A DNA stretch of 64,000 nucleotides from Acanthamoeba castellanii str. Neff (lineage: Eukaryota > Discosea > Longamoebia > Acanthamoebidae): NCBI RefSeq assembly GCF_000313135.1, contig NW_004457269.1, positions 119,873-183,872 of the forward strand. The letters run 5' to 3'. Of this stretch, positions 11,801 through 23,100 are shown in pieces. Every line of letters begins with the position of its first letter. The stretch's first letter is position 1. The notes under the pieces are model-generated. The model searched no databases. It was not told the DNA's origin and saw only the letters and a program-made list of their open reading frames with translations. A program made the translations under genes and the position numbers.

Positions 11801-14310
11801 TCGGAGGAGGAGGAAGTTCTTCTTGTTGAAGATGGCCATTGGTTCGGGGAAGACGCGGATGTAGGTGAGGTGGTCCCGGTAGTTGCGGAACAGCGACACG
11901 AAGAACATCAGGAACGCGTGTCGGATGGCCTCGTCGAACCGCGTCGTCACAGCGCTGCCCGCGGCCGCCGCGCTGCTGCTCGACAGCGACAGCGAAGAAG
12001 ACGACGATGACGTGGCTGCCGAAGTGGTGACGATGTGGGCCGACGGAGCGGCGTGATAGGCGGTGGAGTGGTGGCGTGGCGAGATGGGCGCCTGGTAGGT
12101 GGACTGGCGGTGCGCGGCCGACCCGGCGGCGTGGGTGCGCTTGAGGAGCGAGGCGGCGGCCGGGGCGCGCGACGACGAGTAGTAGTCGTCGAGGTAGAAG
12201 AGGTCGTTGTGGAGGAACTTGCGCAGCTCTGAGACGAGGATGGCGTGCTCGGGCTCGGGCAGCGGCGGCACCTGGGCCTGCACGCTCTCGGGCACCACGA
12301 TGCGGTTGTGGTCCAGGTCGACCACCACCACCTGCTCACGCGTGAGCGTCGTGTAAGCGCGTGTCGTCCGGTGGTGCGCTGTGGTGTGGTGGGGGGGGGA
12401 GAGAGAGATCTGAACCTCTGTTGAATAGGGGGCGATCTCGTCGGGCTTGTAGTAGGACTTGTGGATGCCCATGATGAACGGGGTGGGGCTGCCCACGAAC
12501 TCGGTCAGGCAGGCGGGCAGGACCGGCACGAACACGTGCTGCCACTCGAACGGATACAGGAGTGATCGAATCGATTCTGGAAACACACGCGCACAAAAGT
12601 GAGAACACGACACACGACACGACACGACACACGCCGCACGACACACACGACATGGGATAAAGGTAGGACGCGAGTACCGGAAACGTAGGTAAGCAGCGTG
12701 AACTGGCTGCTCACCAAAAGCAGCTTCTGCTCCATCAACACCGCGGAGAAGAGCAGCAGCACGTTGTCGATGTCCAGCACCTCGAAGAGGAAATGGAGCG
12801 GAATCTGATGTATATGCATCAGCGACCATATAACAACATAATTCTATGACAATATAACACAAGAAATGACAATGTATCTATAAAAAAAGGGAAGATGACA
12901 AAGTACGTCGGTCATGGGGAACTTGTTGTCCACAGGGCTCATGAGCAACTGCTTCTCGCCGAGCGTGAGGCTGAGGCCGACGGACGGTTGGGGCATAGGC
13001 ACCTTAGGGGCGCACACATCAGTTGGAGGTGAGACACGACGGGGGGGGGCACGATGAGGTGACGAGAGAGGGAGAGGTTTGTACCTTGTCGATGAGCTGC
13101 ACGATGAAGGCGTCGATCATGGAGTGGGGCAGCTCCTTGGAGAGGGAGTAGACCCCGCAGAGCCAGTCGCGGAAGAAGAGTGTGAAGGAGTAGCGCGAGA
13201 GAATGCAGATTGACTTGGGCGCATACAGCTTCTTCGGCAGCGCTCGCTTAATCTGTGCATTCGCGTGCGCGTGCGGCACGAGTGAGTGTTGTACACAAGC
13301 CACACACACACACACACACCACACACACGGTCGAACGACGCACCATTGCTTCTTTGTTAGTTGAGGTGGCGAGAGAGCTGCTGTCGCTCGACGTTGGAGA
13401 ATGGGGAGCCTCGGACGACCGTCGGTCTGCCAGCCAGCAGGTGATAAACAACATGTCCCCAATCAGTCAGACACACGACACACGACACACGACACACGAC
13501 ACACGACACACGACACACGACACACGACACACGATGCGAGGAGACGAACCTTCGCCGGTGTAGAAGGTGTGGTAGAGGTCCTGCACTTCGGCGGCGCTGA
13601 GCTGCTCGTAGAAGGTGAGGGAGGCGCCGTAGAGCTGCGTGCCGTCTTCGGCGGTGAGGACCACGGGGAAGTAGAGCGGCTTGGGCGGATCCCGGTCCTT
13701 CAGCACCATGCCGCGCGGGAAGCAGAACTTTGGTTCGCGCGCCAAAGACAAGTCGTGAGCCGTGAGGAGAGCAGAGCAGAGCAGAGCAGAGAAGAAGGGC
13801 TCGCACCATCCAAGTGTGCGGCGGGAAGGGGACGTCGGGGCGGTCCTGTTCGGGGTAGCGCGCCAGCAGGCCGGCCTTGAACGCCACCTGCAGCGGCGTC
13901 ACCGAGCCAGCCCTCGCTTTGAACGCAATATTATTATTAATTAATTAATATATAATATAGAGTGAAATAATAAAGAGTATTATCAATAATAATTATAAGT
14001 ATAAAATTAGTGTACCGCTGTTGGGGCCTCGCGAGCTGCCGCCCCCGCCAGTGCGAAAGCTGCCCTCGTCGTAGGTGAGCAGCGGCCGCCCCGTTTCCCA
14101 CCCGAAGGTGAGAAAGTAGTGCGCAAAGAAACTGCCACCAGGCTGGTTGCCGTTTCCACTGACGTCGCCTGGCCCTGCTGCCGCGACCTCCTTGCCCGCT
14201 GCTTTCGCCTCACCCTTGGCTCCTTCGCCTTCTGTGCCTGCCCGGTCTCGAGGCGAATTCAGGGCCAGCGGGGGCACTACCACCGCAGACGATTTCTTTG
14301 TCTCCTCCAT
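5832..14310 (-). CDS. DENN domain-WD40 protein (DENND3-like)
   Basis: DENN proteins act as Rab GEFs; DENND3 combines an N-terminal DENN module with a C-terminal WD40 propeller, as here. Reading from 14310 leftwards: a low-complexity N-terminus (MEETKKSSAVVVPP), uDENN-like strand (YFPVVLTAEDGTQLYGASL, about 13650), cDENN (PKSICILSRYSFTLFFRDWL; VLLLFSAVLMEQKLLLVSSQ; LLYPFEWQHVFVPVLP; about 13250-12430) and dDENN (FDEAIRHAFLMFFVSLFRNY, about 11930). A Ser/Ala/Gly-rich linker, an alpha-helical middle and seven to eight WD repeats follow (7678-5834; for example VSGSYDRSVRVWEL near the end). The stop is at 5832-5834 and the start ATG at 14308-14310. The middle is interrupted by an N gap and a duplicated exon block, so the number of exons between 7.6 and 10.4 kb is unreliable. 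Many introns are microsatellite-rich. Confidence 0.8.
7639..9010. repeat. Copy B of a 1.3 kb direct duplication inside the DENN-WD40 gene
   Basis: This block carries the exons LTLGTSVELVRRFVGKM, EEFNKLYDGDCRSSM, EEQEYIPVAGLNNP, KMTLNKSSATAPSNRR and the start of MLQNDYVVKTLTG. The same series recurs at 9053-10378 in the same order and orientation, with only scattered substitutions (for example the bases around 8225 versus 9725 and 8814 versus 10175). The main length differences lie in the CGTGT and CGACA microsatellites. The block ends exactly at the N gap. Confidence 0.9.
8584..8708. repeat. (CGTGT)n pentanucleotide microsatellite
   Basis: A nearly perfect CGTGT array over about 120 bases in an intron of the DENN-WD40 gene; the matching intron of copy A holds only about five units. 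It generates long spurious open frames with VVSCR repeats. Confidence 0.95.
9011..9052. other. Assembly gap (42 N)
   Basis: A run of 42 undetermined bases separates the two copies of the duplicated block. It joins the right end of one copy (exon encoding SFYG) to the left end of the other (exon encoding KTLTG), which is not a biologically sensible junction. Confidence 0.99.
9053..10378. repeat. Copy A of the 1.3 kb direct duplication
   Basis: Same exon series as 7639-9010, continuous on its right side with the unique upstream exons (MEAAFHFNYNNPKLQGVQDF, about 10480). The CGTGT array of copy B shrinks here to a few units near 10060-10085, while a CGACA array expands near 9437-9549. These are the kind of differences expected between two alleles of one locus. 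Confidence 0.9.
9437..9549. repeat. (CGACA)n pentanucleotide microsatellite
   Basis: CGACA units interrupted by CCAACGACA, in an intron of copy A; shorter in copy B (about 8026-8077). It is the reverse-complement family of the CGTGT arrays seen elsewhere in the window. Confidence 0.9.
13468..13533. repeat. (ACACGAC)n heptanucleotide array
   Basis: About nine tandem ACACGAC units in an intron of the DENN-WD40 gene between the exon encoding FYTGEG and the preceding cDENN exon. Confidence 0.85.
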
Positions 14311-14630
14311 CTCGCTTTTCCGTTTCGTTCGAAAACGTAAACAGAACCTCCTTCCTCCAAGAAAGCTCTCTTATCTATCAATCTATGAATCTATCAAGCG
14401 ATGCTGATGATTGCTATGGCCGCGTCGCATTTGTGTGCCCTGTGTCGCACGGGTCGACATAAAACATCGAGATGTTCAGGTGCGAAATTTCGTCGTATGT
14501 CTGACGTCAGCAGTCGACAGGAAAAGCTGAACCGAGAGTATCGAGGCTGGTCCTTTTATTGGGAAGAGACACGCAAACGCACGTAGCACACCCCGCAGCA
14601 GCACGAAGTCGCCTACTAGACAGGAGCCGC
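14311..14630. other. Divergent intergenic region
   Basis: This stretch separates the divergent starts of the DENN-WD40 gene (minus) and the Rieske oxygenase (plus). An in-frame TTG-initiated extension of the oxygenase reaches back to 14559, but it has no ATG and is unlikely to be used. No clear TATA box or other protein-coding content is seen; the region presumably holds both promoters. Confidence 0.5.
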
Positions 14631-16738
14631 ATGCGCTCGGTTGTAGTCGCGCGACACGAGACCCGCAGCAGGGCTACCTCCTTGCTCGATAGGGCGAGTA
14701 GCGGCCTCTGGGGCAGCCAAGGAGGTCTTTTCACGCACCACGCCAAGGGGGGCCACCTTCGAACAACAGCTTCAGCAACAACCAAGGCCAGGGCCAGCAG
14801 CCGCTTGCTGAGTACCGCGGCTGCGGCTGCAACGAGAACTTTGAACGACGACGCGCTGTTCGCCAGGGAGGCGCACAGGTGGGACCCCCAGGTGCCCATT
14901 GAGCGGGCCACCACGCCTCCCGCCTCGTGGTATACAAGCCCCGAGGTCTTTAGAAGAGAGGCGCCCCTCGTCTTCCACCGCGGCTGGCAGCAAGGTACCG
15001 TGCCGTGGCCTTCAGGCGTGGTGGGAAGTGGTGCATGGTCTGAGCAGTTCTGTTTGGTGGCAGTGGGGAGGACTGAGCAGGTGAAGGACGCTGGGCAGTA
15101 CTTCACTGGCGAGTTGCTGGGGGAGCCCTACGTAGTGGTGCGGGACCAAGAGGGGCAACTGCGCGCCTTCTTCAACGTGTGCCGTCACCACGCCTCCAAA
15201 GTTGCCACGGTACGTCGCGTAACCCACAAAGCAAATGCGTGTCGCTTCGGCACCGCAGCTTGCTGATGCCTTGGCGACCGGCCCACACCTTACCCAGGGC
15301 GAAGGCTGCAAGAGCGAGCTCGTGTGCCCCTACCACGGGTGGACGTACCAGCTCGATGGAAGGCTGCGAGTCGCGCCTCGAGTGGGTGGTATCAAAGGTG
15401 GGTTGACCTGGACGCCGCCGATTAGTTGGGATGCTGGAGGTAACGAATTTCGCTGATGCGCTGCCCCGTTCGTTGCGTGTGTTGGCTGCGAGCAGAATTC
15501 AAGCCCAAGGAAAATGGGCTGGTGCCGATCCAGGTCATCGAGTGGGGAAGGTGGATCTTTATCAACATTGGTACGGCCCGCACAGCGGAGATGGCGCACA
15601 AGATCAAACTGAGCAGGCGGCTGGTAAGATGGTAACGTGGCTTGTGCGTGACCTCCACAGATTCATCTTCCGACACGGATCTGCACGAGGAACTGAAACC
15701 ACTAGAGGACGTCCTGGAAAGCACGCAGTACCGCAAGTTGGAGTACATGTGCACGCGAAACTACAAAGTGAAGTCAAACTGGAAGGTGCGCTCGCACATG
15801 GACAGATTGAAGAGGGTGCCTGGAGCAGTATGCACCTCGTCCATTCACACACTCGTTGCTCCTGCCAGGTGTATGTGGATAACTATCTCGACGGCGGCTA
15901 CCACGTGTCAGTTTTGCACAAGACGCTCAACGCTCAGGTACGCCGCTCCCTTGATGAAGAGTTGGCCTTTGTTGCGGCGCCACTGACACAGGTGACTGCC
16001 GTCATTGCAGCTGGACGCAAGCCAGTACTCTACCCAGGTGCACGGCAGATGGTCCCTTCAGAGCTGCCAAGGGACAAACAACCAGGTCAGTGCCGGCACC
16101 TTTTGCTGACTAATGAACTGATCGTGCCACTTACACTCGGTGCGCGGGTGCTTACATCGCGCAGATGGAGGAGCAGCTGTTGCAAGAGCGAGTGGGGAAG
16201 CAGGGCGCCCACTATGCCTTCCTGTACCCCAACTTTATGATCAATCGCTACGGCAACCTCATGGATACCAATCGGTACTCCACCCACAGGCCTGTTTGAT
16301 CCCGCTTGCCGCGCAGTATTTGACAGCATCTTTTGTTGGTTGATGCTCTAGGGCTATACCCATATCTGTGGACGAAACGTTGGTCCAGTTCGACTACTTC
16401 ATGCTCAAGGATGGCGATACCGATCAGGAGAACCAAACGAAGAAGGTAACTCTTCGTTCATTCATTCATTCTCTGCAAGCTCTCTTTGTTGAGTTGCTTA
16501 CGTACTTGGGCTCTGGCAGGAGATGGTAAAGGCGCTGCCAGAGTCGCTGGAGGCCAGCATCCGCATCAGCGACGGGATCCAGGACGAAGACGCCTGGGTC
16601 TCGGAGATGGTGCAGCAGGGCCTCAACTCGCGAGCCTACGACGTCGGCCGGTACGCGCCGCAGGTGGAGACCGCCGCCTACGCCTTCCACCAGCTCCTGG
16701 CCTCTGACTTCCGCCATGGCCTGCAACCATCACAGTGA
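14631..16738 (+). CDS. Rieske [2Fe-2S] oxygenase, choline monooxygenase-like
   Basis: I infer ten exons (14631-14994, 15064-15209, 15298-15397, 15496-15570, 15661-15785, 15869-15937, 16011-16037, 16165-16274, 16352-16445, 16520-16738) giving 442 residues, the usual length of plant choline monooxygenase. The Rieske cluster ligands are CRHH and CPYH (FFNVCRHHAS; ELVCPYHGWTYQLDG). The mononuclear iron site is DGGYHVSVLH, with the two His spaced as in the family. Other family-like blocks are NWKVYVDNYLDGGYH, INRYGNLMDTN and QFDYF. The first 70 residues are Arg/Ser/Ala-rich without acids, resembling a mitochondrial targeting peptide. Choline monooxygenase oxidises choline to betaine aldehyde for osmoprotection in chloroplasts; substrate and organelle here are inference. 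No aldehyde dehydrogenase gene is adjacent. Confidence 0.85.
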
Positions 16739-17121
16739 CCATCAGCTGGTTATGACTTCACCCTCACCACCTTCTTCCTGTGGTGGTAACTTTCCATGAA
16801 TTGTGCGTTACCGGTTATTTCTCGGTAAGTTGCGATTCACAAGAAAATTCACTCGAACCAATCGTAATTAAACGTCGACGTGGGACGGCCATAAAAGGCG
16901 GCTGGTGGTCGCCCGTTGTTTTTTTCTCTTGTAGCCTCCCGCGCAAAGCCCCAAAGCCCGCTCATAGAAAAGCTACAGAGGAGGAACCCCTCCGTTTGCA
17001 GCTCTTTGTGGTGGTCTTCTGGTGCTGTGCTGCTGCCGTGGGTGAGCGAGGTCGTTTTATTTATTTGGATAGGTCATCAATTGGGGTGAAGTGGTTCGAG
17101 GTCGAGAGATAGAGAGCGAAG
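16739..17121. other. Intergenic region upstream of RPB1
   Basis: A 383-base gap between the oxygenase stop and the RPB1 start. A TATA-like CATAAAAGG lies near 16890, about 230 bases before the RPB1 ATG, followed by a pyrimidine-rich tract (about 16916-16935). This is a plausible core promoter by position only. No coding content is recognised. Confidence 0.4.
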
Positions 17122-20100
17122 ATGCATACCCTCTTCCCTCATTCATCGGCCGAGCTGCGCAAGGTGGGCAAAATCCAGTTCGGTGTGCTGAGCCCTGATG
17201 AAATCGTACGGCTAGCTCGCATCATTGGTGCCCCATTGTTAAATGGCCGAGCGATTTCTCTTTCTCTCAGTGTCTGACCCACCCATTTGACACAATGTGC
17301 AGCGGCAAACGTCAGTGGCAAAGATCGAATTCCATGAAGCCTACGAACAGGGGAAGCCCAAGATGAAGGGCCTCCTCGATCCCCGGATGGGAACCGTAGA
17401 TCGGCAGATGAAGTGTGCCACCTGCTCGGGTTCGATGACAGAGTGTCCCGGTCACTTCGGGCACCTCGAATTGGCCAAGCCGGTGTTCAACATCGGGTTC
17501 CTCACTACGGTGCTCAAGATTCTGCGCTCGGTCTGCTTCCATTGCTCCAAGCTGCTCGTTGATGAGGTGAGGCTCGCTTTCCTTTCGCCCCCCCCCTCCC
17601 CCAATGCATCACTGACCCCCCCTGCGTAGAACGATGCCCGGTTCAGGGAGGCGCAGGAGCTCAAGAATGTGAAGCATCGCTTCGCCAGGGTCTACACACT
17701 CGCCAAAACGAAGACCATCTGCGAGGGAGGAGAGGACACGGGGACGGACAAGGAGCAGGGTGATTCGACGGATCCGAAGGAGAAGAAAAAGGTGAAGAAG
17801 AGCCATGGAGGCTGCGGCAACTTCCAGCCGAAGATCACGAAGGATGGAATGAAGATCATGGCCGAGTTCAAGAACGTGGGCGACGACCCGAACGTGGAGA
17901 AGAAGCAGCTCCTCACGGCAGAGAAGGTGCACGCGATTCTCAAGCTCATCTCGGACGAAGATTGCCTCGCGATGGGATTCGACCCGAAATGGGCTCGGCC
18001 GGACTGGATGATCATCACCATCATGCCCATCCCTCCGCCTCCCGTGCGACCCTCGATCATGATGGACAGCGCGGCGCGCGGCGAGGACGACTTGACGCAC
18101 AAGCTGGCCGACATCATCAAGGCCAACGCCAACCTGCGCAAGCAGGAGGCCAATGGCGCGGCGGCCCACATCATCTCCCAGTTCCAGGAGCTGCTGCAGT
18201 ACCACATCGCCACCTTCATCGACAACGAGATCCCCGGCTTCCCGCAGGCCACCGTGCGCTCGGGCAGTCGCGCGCTCAAGTCGCTCAAGCAGCGCCTGCG
18301 CGGCAAGGAGGGCCGCATCCGCGGCAACCTTATGGGCAAGCGCGTCGACTTCTCCGCGCGTACCGTCATCACCGGTGACCCCAACATCTCCATCGACGAA
18401 GTCGGCGTGCCGCGCAGCATTGCGCTCAATCTCACCTACCCCGAGCTCGTCACGCCCTTCAACATCGACAAGTAATGCGTCTCCTCCTGACAGGCTTGTG
18501 CTCAAGACCTGACCTTGTTCACCACCTTCTTCTTTATTAACGCTCTTCTTCGCCTTTGTTGAATGCTAGGATGTACGAGCTGATCCGCAACGGACCGACA
18601 GAGCACCCCGGTGCCAAGTACATCATTCGAGACGACGGGCAGCGTCTGGATCTTCGATTCGCGCGCAAGGCCAGCGATCTCCACCTGGAGTACGGCTACA
18701 AGGTGGAGCGACACATCCAGGACGGCGACGTGATCATCTTCAACCGACAGCCGTCGCTGCACAAGATGTCCATGATGGGCCACAAGGTCAAGATCATGCC
18801 CTACTCGACGTTCAGGCTCAACCTTTCCGTCACGACGCCCTACAACGCCGATTTCGACGGTACTACCATCAATCGAATCAATTAATGGTGTGGCCGTAGT
18901 TCGTTCATCGTTGTTGGCTTACATGAATGTGTCGTTTGCAGGTGATGAGATGAACATGCACGTTCCTCAGACGCCCGGCGCGAGGGCCGAGGTGATCGAG
19001 CTCATGATGGTGCCCAAGCAGATCGTGACCGCCCAGTCCAACAAGCCCGTCATCGGTATCGTGCAGGACACGCTGCTCGGCGGTTGTCTGCTCACCCAGA
19101 GGTACGCGCTCACACTTTAGTTGTTGTGGGCAACATGGTGCTCATCGGCTGTCGCACTCTTCTTCTTCTTCTTCAGGGACACGTTCATCGAGAAGGACGT
19201 CATGATGAACATCCTGATGTGGCTCGAGTCATGGGATGGCACGGTGCCCACGCCCACCATCCTGAAGCCCAAGCAGCTCTGGACTGGCAAGCAGGTGTTC
19301 TCGCTCATCATTCCGCGGAACACCAACTTCGTCAACGCCGACGACGAGGAGCCCGACATGAGCTTCACCGACAACAAGGTGCTGATCGAGGAGGGCGAGC
19401 TCGTGAGCGGCATCCTCAACAAGAAGACCCTCGGTACCTCGCACAAGTCGCTCGTGCACGTCATCTGGAACGAGCACGGCTCCGAGGTCTGCAAGCACTT
19501 CCTCAACCAGGTCCAGCACGTCGTCAACTACTGGCTCCTGCACCACGGTTTCTCCGTGGGCGTGGGCGACACCATCGCCGACGAGGAGACCCTGGCCAAG
19601 ATCACACAGACCATCCGCAAGGCCAAGGTACGTCTCTCGACGTCTCTGCACGTCTCTTACCCTGCGCTCTAACGTGAGGGGTGGTGGTCGTACAACAATA
19701 GGACGAGGTGAAGGAGCGTCAGCTTGAAGCGCAGCAGGGTCAGCTTGAGCGTCAGCCCGGTAGGACGATGATGGAGTCCTTCGAGTTCGTCATCAATCAG
19801 ATCCTCAACAAGGTCTCTCCCTCCGCTGAAGAATAATAGAGTGAGGAAGGAACCACGCGAACTAACATTGACGCATACAGGCTCGTGACGATGCCGGTAA
19901 CAGCGCGCAGAAGTCGCTGAGGCGATCCAACAACTTCAAGGCCATGGTGATTGCCGGGTCCAAGGGTTCGGCGATCAACATCTCGCAGGTGCTCGCCTGC
20001 GTGGGTCAGCAGAACGTCGAGGGCAAGCGCATCCCCTTCTGCTTCCGCGACCGAACGCTGCCGCACTTTGTGAAGGACGACTTTGGCCCGGAGTCGCGTG

Positions 20101-23100
20101 GCTTCGTCGAGAACTCGTACCTGCGCGGCCTCACCCCGCAGGAGTTCTTCTTCCACGCCATGGGTGGTCGCGAGGGTCTGATCGATACGGCCGTGAAGAC
20201 GGCCGAGACGGGCTACATCCAGCGACGCCTCGTGAAGGCCCTCGAAGACGTGATGGTCAAGTACGATTACACGGTGCGTAACTCGCTCGGCGACGTCATC
20301 CAGTTCCTCTACGGCGAGGACGGCATGGACGGGCAGACGGTCGAGACCCAGCCGCTCGACGCGCTCAAGATGTCGAACGAGGGCGTGGTCCTCAAGTACC
20401 AGCACGACTACGACTCGCCCAGCTGGGGCGAGGGCTGGATCGACCCGGTCATCGCCGACGCCATCGCCAACTCGCCCGAGAAGAAGCGCATCCTCGACAA
20501 GGAATTCGAACAGGTACGAACTGAGTACACTGTGCGTGTGTGTGTGCGGTCCTCTGTGCACGGCTAAGAGTCGCGTTTCCTCTCGCGTGCGTAGATCCTT
20601 GCGGACAGGCGTCTGCTCCGAGAGAAGATCTTCCTTGCCGGTGACGACAGGTGGCCGCTGCCCGTAAACCTCACCAGGATGATTCTCAACGCCCAGAAGA
20701 TCTTCCACCTTGGTCCGAAGAAGGTGAGCGACCTCGATCCGTGCCAGATCGTCGAAGGTTCGTTTCAACTCCCCTCTCCCCACCAACCACCCAACACGAC
20801 CAATATTTGTCCACTTTTGACTAAACTGCGGCGTTGCCATTTATTCAGATCTGGGCAACTTGATCGAGAGGTTGGTGGTGATTCCCGGCCAGGACGACAT
20901 CAGTAAGGAGGCGCAGGCCAACGCCATCCTGCTGTTCTCCATCCTGCTGCGATTCACGCTTGCGTCGCGTAGAGTGCTCCAGGAGTACCGGCTCGACCAG
21001 ATCTCGTGGTACGTGCATCGATGGCCACGCTTTCTCTCTTTTTATCGCTTCCTTACTGAGCTTGATGCGTCGTCGTCGTCATCATCAGGGATTGGTTGCT
21101 GGGTGAGATCACGGATCGGTTCTACAAGTCGCTGTGCGACCCGGGTGAGATGATCGGCGCGCTGGCGGCGCAGTCCATTGGCGAGCCCGCCACGCAGATG
21201 ACCCTCAACACGTTCCACTTTGCCGGTGTGTCGGCCAAGAACGTCACGCTGGGCGTGCCCCGACTCAAGGAGCTCATCAACATCGCCAAGACCATCAAGA
21301 CGCCCTCGCTCACGGTCTACCTGAAGCCCCACTGCTCGAGGGATCACGAGGCCGCCAAGAATGTACAGTGCTCGCTCCAAGCATACCACGCTGCGCGACG
21401 TCACCGCCGCGACGGAGATCTTCTACGACCCCGACCCCGTCAACACGGTCATCACCGAGGATCAGGACTTCGTCCGGGCCTACTTCCTCATGCCCGAGGA
21501 GGAGATCAACAGTACGCACGACCTCTGGTCGCTTTCGTTTCCCTCCCCCCCACTGATTGTGTGCTCACCTCTTCGTTCTTTCTTCAGCGTCGAACCTGTC
21601 GCCGTGGTTGCTGCGCATTGAGCTCAATCGTGAGAAGATGACGGACACGAAGCTCTCGATGCAGGAGATCGCCGAGCGCATTCATGCCGACTTTGGCGGC
21701 GATCTGAACTGCATCTACAACGACGACAACGCCGACAAGCTCATCCTCCGAATCCGCATCAACAACGACGAGGAGAACAAGGCGCCCGACCAGGAAGGCT
21801 CGGTGGGCGATGACGACGTGTTCCTGAAGCAGATCGAGAGCAACATGCTCACGGAGATGGACCTCAAGGGTATCGAGGGCATCAAGAAGGTGTTCATCCG
21901 CGAGGACAAGAACAAGGTGGCCATCGACGCCCGCGGCGAGTACACCAAGGCCAACGAGCTCGTGCTCGACACGGAGGGCACCAACCTGCTCGCCGTCATG
22001 TCCCACCCCGACGTCGATCACACAAGGACCACCTCCAACAACATCATCGAGATCATCGAGGTCCTCGGCATTGAGGCCGTGCGAAACGCTCTTCTCAGGG
22101 TTCGTTCCATTACCGCACACACTGCACACGCACACCGCACACGCGCGTGCTGAACTCACACTTTGTCCACCTACAGGAGTTGCGTAACGTGATCTCGTTC
22201 GACGGTGCCTACGTGAACTATCGCCACTTGGCCATCCTGGCCGACGTGATGACTTACCGCGGTCATCTGATGGCCATCACGCGTCACGGCATCAACCGAG
22301 TGGAGACCGGCTGTCTGATGCGCTGCTCGTTCGAAGAGACGGCCGACATCCTGCTCGAGGCCGCCACCTTCAGCGAGCTCGACCCGCTCAGCGGCGTGTC
22401 GGAGAACATCCTGCTCGGCCAGCTGCCCCCGCTCGGCACCGGCTGCTTCGATCTCTTCCTCAACGAGAGCAAGCTCAAGGACGCCATCGAGCTCCCCGCC
22501 GGCGGCGAGGCCACCGCCATGTTCTACGAGCCCGGCGCCACCTCCCCCGGCTCCGCTACTCCCTACATGGGTAGCGACGAACGGTACCTACCTAACTTCT
22601 TCCACACGTTTCCTCACTCTTCGCTTTTTTAGGTTCTTCGCTTTCGCTCTTTGGTTTGTGCGCTGATCTTTGTGATGTGTTCAAACCCAGGACGCCCATG
22701 TACCGCATGTCGCCGGGCGCCACGCCGGCGGCGTCGTACTCGCCCTATGTGGACTTTGGCGAGTTCTCGCCCGGCCGGGGCTCCTTCTCGCCCTCGCCCT
22801 CGTCGCCAAGCTACTCGCCGGCCTCGCCCGGCTATTCCCCGGCTGGCGCGGGCTACAGCCCCTCGTCGCCCGGCTATTCACCCTCATCGCCCGGGTACTC
22901 GCCCTCGTCGCCCGGGTACTCGCCGGCCTCGCCCGGTTATTCGCCCTCGTCGCCGGCCTACTCCCCCACCTCTCCCAAGTACAGTCCCGCCTCTCCCTCC
23001 TACTCCCCCACCTCGCCGGCCTACTCTCCCACATCGCCCTCCTACTCTCCGTCGTCGCCTTCGTACTCGCCGACCTCGCCCTCCTACTCCCCCACGTCGC

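Noticed and set aside
21363..21381. A 19-nt GT-AG intron in RPB1
   Set aside because: It would restore frame but delete conserved VQCSL and is far shorter than the other introns (about 60-250 nt); a one-base error is more likely.
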